Below are positions 17,580 through 27,949 of a stretch of DNA of 64,000 nucleotides, in pieces. The stretch comes from Vampirovibrio chlorellavorus (GTDB lineage: Bacteria > Cyanobacteriota > Vampirovibrionia > Vampirovibrionales > Vampirovibrionaceae), in the NCBI RefSeq assembly GCF_003149375.1, contig NZ_QFWH01000010.1, positions 1 to 64,000 on the forward strand, read 5' to 3'. The position numbers and the translations under genes are program-made. The notes beneath the pieces were generated by a model. That model saw only the letters and a list, made by a program, of their open reading frames with translations, was not told the DNA's origin and ran no database searches. Position 1 is the first letter of the stretch, and each line of letters begins with the position of its first letter.

Positions 17580-18404
17580 TTAATACTGTGTCCCCACTTT
17601 TTGCAGCAGCTCGGAAATATTGAAAATAGACACATTGGCCATGCCATCAGCACCCTGATAGCGGTAACGAATCACAGGCTGCTTGCTAATGGCGGCCACG
17701 GTGGCCGGAAGCGGCTGCTGACTGGCCAGGGCCAACAGAAAACTCTTCACGGTGTTGGCAGGCACGGCAAAGCCGATGCCAATGTTGGATCGATTGCCAT
17801 CCGGGTTGAAAATTGACTGGTTAATGCCGATGATATAACCTTGGGTGTCCAGCAAAGGGCCGCCGGAGTTCCCCGGATTGATGGCCGCATCGGTCTGAAT
17901 GCGATTCCGCTCCCCGTCAATACGACTGATAATGCCGGTGGTCAGGGTGCGTTCAAAACCATAGGGGTTGCCAATGGCCAGCACTTTCTGACCCACTTTG
18001 ACTTTGGAGGAATCGCCCAGCTTCAGGAAAGGTAAATTGCCACCCAGATTGACCCGCAGCAGGGCCAAATCGGATTTTTCACCGGCCCGGCCCAACACGC
18101 TGGCTGGCCCCCGGCGCCCATCGGCCAGAGAGATCTGCACGGTGGTGGCGTTGCCAATGACATGGCTGGAGGTCAGAATAATGCCGGTTTCATCAATGAG
18201 GACACCGGCCCCGCTGGAAGGACGGCCATCCACCAGGGCATTAATAGTCACCACGGCCTGGGCGGCCCGTTCATAGACCCCGATGTTTTCCTGCTCTTCG
18301 GTATCGAACTGGGGGGCGTAGGCCAACGCCGCTGCGGGGGTGCCTATCACACACAGGGCACAAAAGCCGGTTAGCAGGGCTACAATAAATCGATGAGCAG
18401 ACAT
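17580..18404 (-). CDS. Secreted trypsin-like serine protease of the HtrA/DegP family, no PDZ
   Basis: A 274-residue S1C-type protease. An N-terminal signal peptide ends near ALAYA (~30). The catalytic triad is complete: H81 in TSSHVIG, D112 in SDLALL and S180 in NPGNSGGPL. The usual PDZ domain is missing; after ~235 there is only a short tail, so this is a shorter form than DegP. It should act in the periplasm or outside the cell on misfolded or specific proteins. The gene is divergent from the lipA operon. A palindrome lies in its leader (18441-18457). Confidence 0.88.
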   Translation of the reverse strand: MSAHRFIVALLTGFCALCVIGTPAAALAYAPQFDTEEQENIGVYERAAQAVVTINALVDGRPSSGAGVLIDETGIILTSSHVIGNATTVQISLADGRRGPASVLGRAGEKSDLALLRVNLGGNLPFLKLGDSSKVKVGQKVLAIGNPYGFERTLTTGIISRIDGERNRIQTDAAINPGNSGGPLLDTQGYIIGINQSIFNPDGNRSNIGIGFAVPANTVKSFLLALASQQPLPATVAAISKQPVIRYRYQGADGMANVSIFNISELLQKVGTQY

Positions 18405-18440
18405 AGGGTAAAAACACTCCGTGGTATTGAGGGTAGGCGG

Positions 18441-18457
18441 CGATTTCAGAGAAATCG
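18441..18457 (-). promoter_or_regulatory. Palindrome in the leader of the HtrA-like gene
   Basis: CGATTTC and GAAATCG form a perfect 7-bp inverted repeat with a 3-nt centre, 37 bp before the protease start. It could be an operator or an mRNA hairpin in the 5' UTR. The function is not known. Confidence 0.4.
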
Positions 18458-18602
18458 AAGCCGTTAAACCCGGAATTGGCCTATAAACCTCTTGAATTGA
18501 GGGCCAGCCTGTGAACTGGTTAGTTAAAAGCCGAACATAAAATAGAATTGCTAAATATTTTCAAACAACTCTATTGGAAACACAAACGGGGCTGTGATAG
18601 GT

Positions 18603-18631
18603 TTGGGAATGAGCAGGGGTTTGCTTATAAT
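18603..18631 (+). promoter_or_regulatory. Promoter of the lipA-bkd-lipB operon
   Basis: TTGGGA at 18603-18608 and TATAAT at 18626-18631 are separated by 17 bp, a good housekeeping-sigma promoter. The predicted start of transcription, near 18638, leaves a ~105-nt leader that contains a 27-codon reading frame before lipA. Confidence 0.7.
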
Positions 18632-18657
18632 GAGGGAAGTAAAAAAGGACTGCGGCC

Positions 18658-18741
18658 ATGCGCTGTCCCATGAGCGATCCGCCAAACAGAACTCAAACAG
18701 GCCGCCCGCAAGCAAGCGTGTCACCAAGTAAGAGGGTTTAA
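18658..18741 (+). CDS. Putative 27-residue leader ORF upstream of lipA
   Basis: ATG at 18658 with AAGGA 9 nt upstream, running 27 codons to a TAA at 18739-18741. It is in the same frame as lipA; only one codon (ACC) separates its stop from the candidate ATT start of lipA. Its last codons overlap the AGAGGG that would serve lipA, so translation of the two could be coupled. The peptide is rich in Pro, Arg, Ser and Gln and has no known relative. Alternatively it is the true 5' end of lipA interrupted by a stop codon. Confidence 0.4.
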   Translation: MRCPMSDPPNRTQTGRPQASVSPSKRV

Positions 18742-18744
18742 ACC

Positions 18745-19716
18745 ATTTCTGCCGGAAACACACCCCGAACCGCATCCACAGTCAGCCGCAAACCGGACTG
18801 GCTCAAGGTGCGCCCCCCCACCGGCGAGCGCTACTTTGAACTGAAGGGCATCTCCAAATCCCTCGGTCTGGCCACGGTGTGCGAAGAGGCCCGCTGCCCC
18901 AACATCGGGGAATGCTGGGCAGGGGGTACGGCCACCTTTATGGTCATGGGAGAAGTGTGTACCCGAGGCTGCCGCTTTTGCGCCGTTAAAACCGGCAACC
19001 CCAACGGCTGGCTGGATCATGAGGAGCCGCACAAACTGGCCAACGTCATTCAAAAAGCCAGTTGGGAATACGTGGTGCTGACCTCCGTGGATCGGGATGA
19101 TCTGCCTGATGGGGGCGCGGCGCACTTTGCCCGCTGCGTCACGGAAATCAAGAAAGCCAACCCCAACATTATTGTGGAAGTGCTGATTCCCGACTTTCAG
19201 GGCGAAGAGGCCCCCTTGCGGGTGCTGCTAGATAGCCAACCGGATGTGATTGCCCAAAACGTGGAAACCGTGGAGCGCCTGACCCACCCCGTGCGGGATC
19301 GACGGGCCGGATACCAGCAAACCCTGACCTTGCTGCAACGGATTAAAAACTGGCAGCCGGATCGCTTTACCAAATCCTCCATTATGCTGGGCTTGGGGGA
19401 AACCGAGGCGGAGGTGCGCCAGTGCATGGCCGACCTACGGGCCCATGGCGTGGATATTTTAACGCTGGGCCAGTACTTGCAGCCCACAGCCAAACATTTG
19501 CCGGTTGTTGACTTTATTCCCCCTCAGAAATTCAAGGAATGGCAGCAGGTTGCCGAAGAAGAATTTGGCTTCCTGTATTGCGCGTCTGGACCGCTGGTAC
19601 GCAGTTCCTACCGGGCCGGAGAATTTTTTATCAAAGGCGTCATCGAGGCTCGCAAAGCGACCGTAAAACCGACGTCCCTATCATCATTCACAAAGGAGAC
19701 AGGCCATGAGCAGTAA
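18745..19716 (+). CDS. lipA: Lipoyl synthase, probably with an ATT start codon
   Basis: Radical-SAM enzyme that inserts two sulfurs into protein-bound octanoyl groups. Both iron-sulfur clusters are visible: the auxiliary cluster ([12 protein letters not shown]) and the radical-SAM cluster [21 protein letters not shown] and the C-terminal SSYRAGE also fit. The first ATG/GTG/TTG in frame is the GTG at 18808, but it falls inside the conserved N-terminus: [10 protein letters not shown] begins at 18790. Upstream to the TAA at 18739 the only start-like codon is ATT at 18745, 8 nt after AGAGGG. I therefore place the start there; 18808 is the fallback. The next gene overlaps by 11 bp. Confidence 0.85.
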   Translation: MSAGNTPRTASTVSRKPDWLKVRPPTGERYFELKGISKSLGLATVCEEARCPNIGECWAGGTATFMVMGEVCTRGCRFCAVKTGNPNGWLDHEEPHKLANVIQKASWEYVVLTSVDRDDLPDGGAAHFARCVTEIKKANPNIIVEVLIPDFQGEEAPLRVLLDSQPDVIAQNVETVERLTHPVRDRRAGYQQTLTLLQRIKNWQPDRFTKSSIMLGLGETEAEVRQCMADLRAHGVDILTLGQYLQPTAKHLPVVDFIPPQKFKEWQQVAEEEFGFLYCASGPLVRSSYRAGEFFIKGVIEARKATVKPTSLSSFTKETGHEQ

Positions 19717-20842
19717 ATCCGCTGATATTCCCAATTCGGCACCCCTGCTTCGGGCGATGACAGACAGCACCAAGGCCGGCCAGTTACCGGACGGCCTGAC
19801 TGCCCAGGACTTAAAACAGATGTATGAAGGCATGGTCCTGATTCGGGCTTATGATGAACGCCAGAAAAAACTGCAACGCAGCGGGCGAATTGGCTTTTGC
19901 GTCACCTCCACTGGCGAGGAAGCCACCCAGGTGGGGATTGGCCATGCTTTACAAGATCAGGACTGGATTTTTGGATACTACCGCCAATACGGCATGATGC
20001 TCTACAAGGGCGCACCGATCACGGAACTGGCCGATCACCTCTTCGGCAACCGGGACGACTACGCCAAGGGCCGCCAAATGCCTGCCCACTATACCAACCG
20101 CCGTCTCAACTTTGTCAGCTCTTCCAGCGTGATTGGCACCCACCTCATTCACGCCGCCGGGGCCGCCATGGCTGCCAAATACAAGAAAGACAACGCCGTC
20201 ATCACCACGTTTATTGGCGATGGGGGCACATCGGCCAACGACTTCCACTCCTGCATGACCTTTGCCGGGGTTTACAAGCCCCCACTGGTCATTTATATCG
20301 TCAACAACCAGTACGCCATTTCCCAACCCGTCTCCAAGCAGTGCGGGGCGGAAACCTTACATTTAAAAGGCGTGGGCTACGGGGTTCCGGCGGTTCGGGT
20401 GGATGGCAACGATGTCATCGCCGTCTATAACGCCTCTCGGGAAGCGTTTGCCAAAGCCCGGGCTGGAGAAGGCCCCACCTTGATTGAGCTATTCACCTAC
20501 CGGGTGGGACCGCACTCCTCCTCCGATGATCCCACCCGCTACCGGGGCAATGAAAGCGACCAGTGGCTGAGCGAGGATAAAGATCCCATTGCCCGCACCC
20601 GCAACTATTTAAAGTCTCTGGGGCTGTGGGATGAGGCTTACGAGGCCAAAATCTGGAAAGACGCTCAGAATCAGGTCAACGAAGGCACCAGCGGTTCCGA
20701 AAAGAAACCGGAACCCGATTGGAATTCCCTGTTTGAAGATGTCTACGCCGAACTGCCTCCCGCTTTGGCCCGTCAACGGGATGAACTCATTGAGCAGGAG
20801 AGCGAATTCCCCCGCCAGCAAGAAGGCGAGTTTCCGTTATAG
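19706..20842 (+). CDS. bkdA1: 2-oxoacid dehydrogenase E1 alpha subunit (branched-chain type)
   Basis: Thiamine-diphosphate-dependent decarboxylase subunit, 378 residues, overlapping lipA by 11 bp. The TPP motif is [11 protein letters not shown]...NN. The later segment [16 protein letters not shown] matches the phosphorylation-loop region of branched-chain E1 alpha, and [16 protein letters not shown] is also typical of that class. With E1 beta it decarboxylates a 2-oxoacid and transfers the acyl group to lipoyl-E2. A pyruvate-active complex cannot be ruled out, because some two-subunit complexes of this type use pyruvate as well. Confidence 0.88.
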   Translation: MSSKSADIPNSAPLLRAMTDSTKAGQLPDGLTAQDLKQMYEGMVLIRAYDERQKKLQRSGRIGFCVTSTGEEATQVGIGHALQDQDWIFGYYRQYGMMLYKGAPITELADHLFGNRDDYAKGRQMPAHYTNRRLNFVSSSSVIGTHLIHAAGAAMAAKYKKDNAVITTFIGDGGTSANDFHSCMTFAGVYKPPLVIYIVNNQYAISQPVSKQCGAETLHLKGVGYGVPAVRVDGNDVIAVYNASREAFAKARAGEGPTLIELFTYRVGPHSSSDDPTRYRGNESDQWLSEDKDPIARTRNYLKSLGLWDEAYEAKIWKDAQNQVNEGTSGSEKKPEPDWNSLFEDVYAELPPALARQRDELIEQESEFPRQQEGEFPL

Positions 20843-20873
20843 GCTTTTGAGAGGCTCACAGGAGAGATTGAAT

Positions 20874-21854
20874 ATGGCTCAAATGACTTTACTACAGGCA
20901 ATCAACGATGCCCTCAAAACCGAAATGCGCCGGGACAACCGGGTGGTAGTTTTTGGGGAGGACGTGGGCGTCAACGAGGGCGTCTTTCGGGCCACCGAAG
21001 GACTGACCAAGGAATTCGGCGAGGAACGGGCCTTCAGCACCCCACTGACCGAAACCGGCATTGTAGGCGCCGCCATTGGCATGGCCGTCTACGGGCTAAA
21101 ACCGGTACCCGAAATCCAGTTTGCCGACTACATTTACCCGGCCTTCGATCAGGTGGTCTCCGAGCTGGCCAAGTTCCGCTACCGTTCCGGCGGGGAATAC
21201 AGCTGCCCGGTAGTCATTCGCACCCCCTATGGGGGTGGCATCCGGGGCGGCTTGTATCATTCCCAAAGCCCGGAAGCCTACTTTACCCACACCCCCGGCT
21301 TAAAAGTAGTCATCCCCTCCACCCCGGAAGACGCCAAGGGCCTGCTGGCCTCGGCCATTCGGGGCGAAGATCCCGTGATTTTTCTGGAGCCCAAGAAGAT
21401 TTACCGTTCCGTGAAAGGGGAAGTGCCGGAAGGCGAGTTTACCGTGCCCATTGGCCCGGCCCGTGTGGTGCAGGAGGGCAGCGATCTGTCCATCTTCTGC
21501 TACGGGGCCATGGTGGAACCCTGCCGTCTGGCTGCGGAAAAGGCCCTGGAAAAAGAGGGCATTCGCTGCGAAATTATTGACCTTCGAACCTTATACCCGG
21601 TGGACGAAGAAGCCATTCTGGCCTCGGTGCGCAAGACCGGCCGCGCGCTGATTGTTTATGAGGCCCCCAAAACCAGCGGCTACGGTGCCGAGATTGCGGC
21701 CCTGATTGCCGAGCGGGCCGTGGAGTATCTGGAAGCGCCCATCAAGCGCATTGGCGGCTTTGACACCCCCTTCCCCTACACGCTGGAAAAGATTTACGTA
21801 CCCGATGCCATCCGTATTTTCCTGGGCATCAAGGACGTCATGGCGTTTGAATAA
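20874..21854 (+). CDS. bkdA2: 2-oxoacid dehydrogenase E1 beta subunit
   Basis: A 326-residue partner of E1 alpha in the alpha2beta2 decarboxylase. Family motifs are visible: FGEDVGVNEGVFRAT, RAFSTPLTETGIVGAAIGMA, EIQFADYIYPAFDQ, and the transketolase C-domain DLRTLYPVDEEAI. The ATG at 20874 follows AGGAGAG. The open frame runs back to 20631 inside the E1 alpha gene, but that extension is out-of-frame shadow. It lies 31 bp after E1 alpha. Confidence 0.92.
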   Translation: MAQMTLLQAINDALKTEMRRDNRVVVFGEDVGVNEGVFRATEGLTKEFGEERAFSTPLTETGIVGAAIGMAVYGLKPVPEIQFADYIYPAFDQVVSELAKFRYRSGGEYSCPVVIRTPYGGGIRGGLYHSQSPEAYFTHTPGLKVVIPSTPEDAKGLLASAIRGEDPVIFLEPKKIYRSVKGEVPEGEFTVPIGPARVVQEGSDLSIFCYGAMVEPCRLAAEKALEKEGIRCEIIDLRTLYPVDEEAILASVRKTGRALIVYEAPKTSGYGAEIAALIAERAVEYLEAPIKRIGGFDTPFPYTLEKIYVPDAIRIFLGIKDVMAFE

Positions 21855-21910
21855 GCTCAGGCGGCGCCAACCCCTGACCTTTTTGCAGTTTTGAGGAGAC
21901 TTTAGAGACT

Positions 21911-23167
21911 ATGGCTTACGAATTCAAGCTACCCGACATTGGGGAAGGCGTGCATGAAGGTGAAATCGTGCAATGGCTGGTGCAGCAGGGCGATTTCGTC
22001 AAGGAAGATCAGGCCATTGTGGAAGTAATGACCGATAAGGTCACCGCCGAAATCCCGGCCCCGGTCAGTGGGGTCATTCAGGAACTGCGGGGCAAGGCCG
22101 GAGAGGTCATCACCGTGGGCAGCGTGATTGCCGTATTCGGGGAGGCTGGTGCAAGCACGGCCAGCACTGAAAAAGCCGCCGAAGCCAGTGCCAATGATAG
22201 CAAGACCAACGGCAATGGCCGCACCGCCACGGCCACGATGACCGCTCCTTCAACAAGCCAAGGGAATGTCGGTAAAGTATTAGCGGCCCCAGCCACCCGC
22301 AAGCTGGCCCGCACGCTGGGCGTGGATTTAAGCCAAGTGACGGGCAGCGGACCCCGTGGGCGGGTCATCCCCGAGGATATTCGCAAGTTTCAACCCGGCA
22401 GTGCGGCCCCAGCCAGCCGACCCGCGACCAGCGCAGCCAGCGTCATCCTCTCTCAAGGCCAGCGCCGGGTGCCCATGAGCGGCCTGCGCCGCAAGATTGC
22501 CGAGCATCTGGTCAAATCCAAGCACACCGCCCCCCACTTCGCTTACGTGGAAGAGGTGGATATGAGCCGCCTGGTGGCCATGCGGGAAGAGTTGATGCCC
22601 CTGGCCGAAGCCGAAGGCGTCAAGCTGAGTTACCTGCCCTTTGTGATGAAGGCGGTCATCGCCGGACTGCGCAAGTACCCTATCCTGAACAGCCAGCTGG
22701 ATGAGCAGACCCAAGAGCTGGTCTACAAGCACGACATTAATCTGGGTGTAGCCGTGGCCACCGAGCAGGGGTTGATTGTACCGGTCATCAAGCAAGCCGA
22801 TCACAAAAGCCTGTTTACCCTGGCCACCGAAATCAAAACCCTGGCCGAGAAGGCCCGCAACGGCAAACTGACCCTGGATGAGCTGAAGGGCGGCACGTTT
22901 ACCCTGACCAGCATTGGTTCCATTGGCGGTTTGTTTGGCGTGCCGATCATTAACTACCCGGAAGTAGCCATACTGGGCGTGAACAAGATTGAAAAACGCC
23001 CCGTGGTGCGCACCATCAACGGGCAGGATCAAATCGTCATTCGGGACATGATGCACCTGTCCATTTCCTGCGATCACCGGGTGGTGGACGGGGCCGAGGC
23101 CGCCTTGTTCGTCAAGGAAGTCATTCAGTATCTGGAGAACCCCACCCGGCTGATTGCCGCCCTGTAA
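21911..23167 (+). CDS. bkdB: 2-oxoacid dehydrogenase E2 (dihydrolipoyl acyltransferase)
   Basis: A 418-residue E2 with three domains in order: a lipoyl domain (~1-78, lipoyl-lysine in VMTDKVTAEI), an Ala/Thr-rich linker, the E3-binding domain (~118-156, ATRKLARTLGVDLSQVTGSG), and the catalytic acyltransferase domain with SCDHRVVDGA (His and Asp of the HxxxDG active site). It carries a single lipoyl domain. Its lipoyl group would be made by LipB and LipA encoded in the same operon. The ATG follows GAGGAGAC. Confidence 0.92.
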   Translation: MAYEFKLPDIGEGVHEGEIVQWLVQQGDFVKEDQAIVEVMTDKVTAEIPAPVSGVIQELRGKAGEVITVGSVIAVFGEAGASTASTEKAAEASANDSKTNGNGRTATATMTAPSTSQGNVGKVLAAPATRKLARTLGVDLSQVTGSGPRGRVIPEDIRKFQPGSAAPASRPATSAASVILSQGQRRVPMSGLRRKIAEHLVKSKHTAPHFAYVEEVDMSRLVAMREELMPLAEAEGVKLSYLPFVMKAVIAGLRKYPILNSQLDEQTQELVYKHDINLGVAVATEQGLIVPVIKQADHKSLFTLATEIKTLAEKARNGKLTLDELKGGTFTLTSIGSIGGLFGVPIINYPEVAILGVNKIEKRPVVRTINGQDQIVIRDMMHLSISCDHRVVDGAEAALFVKEVIQYLENPTRLIAAL

Positions 23168-23208
23168 GCCCTGTTTTAAGCATTTCCAGCAAAAAGGACA
23201 TTGTCACT

Positions 23209-24663
23209 ATGGCCGCAGACTCCTCTTCCCAGCAAAAAATCGAAAAAAAAATCGTGGTGATTGGGGCGGGGCCGGGCGGTTACGTGGCGGCCATCCGGCT
23301 GGCCCAACTGAGGCATACAGTTACCGTGGTGGAAAAAGAGGCCCTGGGCGGGGTTTGCCTGAACTGGGGCTGCATCCCCTCCAAGGCCATGATTTACGCA
23401 GGCACGCTGTTCGAGCGCATTCAGAAGGCCAGTGAACTGGGCATTCTGGTGGATGGGCTGCGATTGGACATGCCCAAGCTGCAACACTGGAAAAACGGCG
23501 TGGTGCAAAAGCTGACTGGCGGCATCGGGCAACTCTTCAAGGCCCACGGCATTCAAACCGTGTATGGCACGGCCACATTCAGCGATTCCAAGACCCTGTC
23601 CGTGCAGGGCAACGACGGACAAACCCACACCCTCAAGGCAGACGCCTTCCTGATTGCCACTGGCTCTTCCCCCGTGGCTGTGCCGGGCTTCGCGCTGAAC
23701 GGGCATAACATCATTGATTCCCGAGATGCCCTGAACTGGACGGAAGTGCCCAAAACGCTAGCCGTGCTGGGCGGTGGGGTGATTGGTCTGGAAATGGGCA
23801 CCTTGTACGCCAAACTGGGCGCCAAAGTCAGCATTCTGGAACTCAGCGACAGTATTTTACCCGGCGTGGATTCGGAAATCACCCAACTGCTGAAGCGCTC
23901 CCTGAAAAAGCGGGGCATTCAGCTGCACACCGGAACCAAAGCCAGCATCAGTCAAGCCAGCGAGACTGAAATCAGCCTGCAACTGGAAACACCCAAGGGC
24001 ACCGACTCCCTTACTGTCGAAAAACTACTGGTGTGCGTGGGCCGAAAGCCAAACAGTCAGGGTTTGGGATTGGAGAAAGCCGGTATCAAAACGGACGCCA
24101 AGGGCTTCATCCCGGTGGATGCCCAACTACGCACCAACGTGCCTCATATTTTCGCCATTGGCGATGTGACCGCCCCGCCCCTGCTGGCTCACAAGGCCTC
24201 CAAAGAAGGCTTGGTGGCGGCAGCCGTGATTGACGGCAGCAAGGAAGTGCTGGATTACCGGGCCATGCCCTCGGCCATCTTCTGTGACCCGGAAATCGCC
24301 ACGGTGGGCTTGAGTGAAGAGCAGGCCAAGGCCCAGGGCTACACGGTGAAAGTGGGCAAGTTCCCCTTTGCCGCCTCCGGGCGGGCCTTGAGCATGAACG
24401 AGCCGGACGGCATGGTGAAGATGATTACTGATGCAGCCACCGACCAGATTTTAGGGGTGCATATGATTGGCCCGGAAGTGTCCGAGCTGATTGCAGAGGC
24501 TACCCTGGCCATTGAAATGGGGGCCACCGCCGAGGATTTATCCCTGACCGTGCATACTCACCCCACCTTGCCGGAAACCATGATGGAAGCGGCAGAGGCC
24601 GTGCATGGGCTGGCCATTCACATTTTCCAAAAGGAAAAGCCCGCCACCGCCGCCGTAAAGTAA
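23209..24663 (+). CDS. lpdA: Dihydrolipoyl dehydrogenase (E3)
   Basis: A 484-residue flavoprotein that reoxidises dihydrolipoyl-E2 and reduces NAD+. The FAD-binding motif is VIGAGPGGYVAAIRLA, the redox-active disulfide is in GGVCLNWGCIPSK, the NAD-binding GGGVIGLEMG lies near the middle, and the C-terminal catalytic HTHPTLPE is intact. It lies between E2 and lipB, completing the complex within one operon. Confidence 0.95.
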   Translation: MAADSSSQQKIEKKIVVIGAGPGGYVAAIRLAQLRHTVTVVEKEALGGVCLNWGCIPSKAMIYAGTLFERIQKASELGILVDGLRLDMPKLQHWKNGVVQKLTGGIGQLFKAHGIQTVYGTATFSDSKTLSVQGNDGQTHTLKADAFLIATGSSPVAVPGFALNGHNIIDSRDALNWTEVPKTLAVLGGGVIGLEMGTLYAKLGAKVSILELSDSILPGVDSEITQLLKRSLKKRGIQLHTGTKASISQASETEISLQLETPKGTDSLTVEKLLVCVGRKPNSQGLGLEKAGIKTDAKGFIPVDAQLRTNVPHIFAIGDVTAPPLLAHKASKEGLVAAAVIDGSKEVLDYRAMPSAIFCDPEIATVGLSEEQAKAQGYTVKVGKFPFAASGRALSMNEPDGMVKMITDAATDQILGVHMIGPEVSELIAEATLAIEMGATAEDLSLTVHTHPTLPETMMEAAEAVHGLAIHIFQKEKPATAAVK

Positions 24664-24676
24664 TTGGTTACTCATC

Positions 24677-25312
24677 ATGCCCGACTCGGCCATTGAGGAT
24701 TTCCATCTGACGGACTACCAAACCGTGTGGGATTTGCAAAAGTCACTGGTGCAGCAACGCTTGGCCGGAGACATCCCCGATACAGTGCTGATGGGCGAAC
24801 ACCCGCCCATCCTCACACTAGGGCGAGGCACCCACAAGACCAACCTGCTCCATCCCAGCATCCCGACCGTGGCCATTGAACGGGGCGGGGATGTCACCTA
24901 TCACGGGCCGGGCCAGCTCATTGCCTATCCCATCCTGCTACTGCCTGTTGGAAAGCGGGACTTACACCGATATTTACGAGACTTGGAAGCGGCCATCATC
25001 CTGACTTTGGGGGAATTTGGCATTGAAGGTCTGCGCAATCCGGGGTGGACTGGGGTGTGGGCTCAAGCTCCACAGTCTGGGGAGTTGCTCAAGCTGGCCT
25101 CCATTGGGGTGGCCGTCAAACAATGGGTGACTTATCACGGGCTGGCCTTGAACGTGTGTACGGATCTGGCGGCGTTTTCGCAGATCAACCCCTGCGGGCT
25201 GCAAAGTGAGGTCATGACCAGCATGCAGGCCCTTCTCAAGCAGCCCATTAGCGTAAACACTGTAAAACCCGTTTTGGCCCGACACCTGGAAGCCGTTCTA
25301 AAAGCCCCTTAA
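24677..25312 (+). CDS. lipB: Lipoyl(octanoyl) transferase
   Basis: Transfers octanoate from acyl carrier protein to the lipoyl lysine of E2 proteins, supplying the substrate for LipA. Of the 211 residues, the family signature GGDVTYHGPGQL is present, as are ASIGVAVKQWVTYHGLALNV (catalytic Lys) and the catalytic Cys in INPCGL. It starts 14 bp after lpdA. This ends an operon that encodes the whole octanoyl-to-lipoyl route together with its client enzyme. Confidence 0.95.
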   Translation: MPDSAIEDFHLTDYQTVWDLQKSLVQQRLAGDIPDTVLMGEHPPILTLGRGTHKTNLLHPSIPTVAIERGGDVTYHGPGQLIAYPILLLPVGKRDLHRYLRDLEAAIILTLGEFGIEGLRNPGWTGVWAQAPQSGELLKLASIGVAVKQWVTYHGLALNVCTDLAAFSQINPCGLQSEVMTSMQALLKQPISVNTVKPVLARHLEAVLKAP

Positions 25313-25476
25313 TGGGCCTTCACCACCACCGTCCCGACGATCAAGTCGGACAGGGGTTGCCTGCCAGCAGTCGATAAAGCTGGCAAATCCACTTGCCCCT
25401 TGTCCCCCGCCCATCCGAAGAGCCATTCAACGCATAATAGGGCCAACATATAAACAAGGGCCGCAATTTTCAGCAT
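25309..25476 (-). CDS. Possible 55-aa single-TM small protein
   Basis: A short frame opposite to lipB: ATG at 25476, TAA at 25309-25311, overlapping the lipB stop by 4 bp. It begins MLKIAALVYMLALLCVEWLF, a convincing membrane or signal segment, followed by a ~33-residue polar tail. There is no strong ribosome-binding site and no recognised relative. It may be a real membrane micropeptide or a chance frame in the 370-bp lipB-gatC gap, in which I otherwise see only the gatC promoter. Confidence 0.35.
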   Translation of the reverse strand: MLKIAALVYMLALLCVEWLFGWAGDKGQVDLPALSTAGRQPLSDLIVGTVVVKAH

Positions 25477-25581
25477 GTCCGGTTTTTAAAAATCTAGTCA
25501 TCAACCGAACGGTTGGCCTGCCCCGTTGCCCTCACCTGACCCGATCCCCGCTCCCCAAAAACCGGCTTGCAAATGGCCGCT

Positions 25582-25610
25582 TTGGAAAAATCGTCTGTTC
25601 CCGCTAGAAT
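25582..25610 (+). promoter_or_regulatory. Promoter upstream of gatC
   Basis: TTGGAA (25582-25587) and TAGAAT (25605-25610) with 17-bp spacing, about 72 bp before the gatC ATG. It probably also serves pyrG. Confidence 0.6.
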
Positions 25611-25682
25611 AGAATGGTTTTTTGGGTAGCGATTTCTGTGCGCCCAGCCTCCCGCCTCAATCAGAATCAAAGGACATTCACC

Positions 25683-25979
25683 ATGACCATTTCCCAGGAA
25701 ACCGTGCAGCACGTTGCCAAACTGGCCCGCTTGGAACTGACCCCGGAAGAAAGCGAGCGCTACACCCAGGATCTGGGTAAAATTCTCACCCTGGTGGAAG
25801 AGCTGAATCAGGTGGATTTGTCCCAGATTGAACTGGGCATGGACGCCTCCACGCCCACGGTCTTCCGGGCAGATCAGGCCGTGCGGGAGTTCAGCCGGGA
25901 AGAACTCATGGCCAACGCCCCCCACGAAGAAGACGGATTCTTCCGGGTTCCCAAAATTCTGGGCGATTCCGCCGGTTAG
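25683..25979 (+). CDS. gatC: Asp-tRNA(Asn)/Glu-tRNA(Gln) amidotransferase subunit C
   Basis: A 98-residue GatC that bridges and stabilises the GatA/GatB transamidosome, which makes Gln-tRNA(Gln) and/or Asn-tRNA(Asn). The family N-terminus ETVQHVAKLARLELTPEE and the C-terminal FFRVPKIL are present. The ATG at 25683 follows AAAGGA. The frame extends upstream to 25614, but that part overlaps the promoter. gatA and gatB are not in this window. Confidence 0.92.
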   Translation: MTISQETVQHVAKLARLELTPEESERYTQDLGKILTLVEELNQVDLSQIELGMDASTPTVFRADQAVREFSREELMANAPHEEDGFFRVPKILGDSAG

Positions 25980-26021
25980 TCGCACACTTTTCCGATTCCC
26001 CTCATCAGCCAAGCCAGTTAA

Positions 26022-27695
<1,674 letters not shown>

Positions 27696-27949
27696 CAACT
27701 ACGCGCCAGCGGCATCTTTTCCGCTGTTGAAGATTTTCTCCTGCTGAGGCTGTTTTCATAACGACTTGGCAGGGGATTTTTCAGGCTTGTGTAAACATTT
27801 AATAAAATAACCGATCGCCACCCTTGGGTTTTGATCCAGTCCGTCGATACCTAGATGAGTTGTTATAAACGGGCGGCCTCCAGGCCCCTTGAAATCGGAA
27901 ATCTGGGTGGTATCCGGGTCTTCTAGCCCCTGAATCAAGAGGGTGTTGC

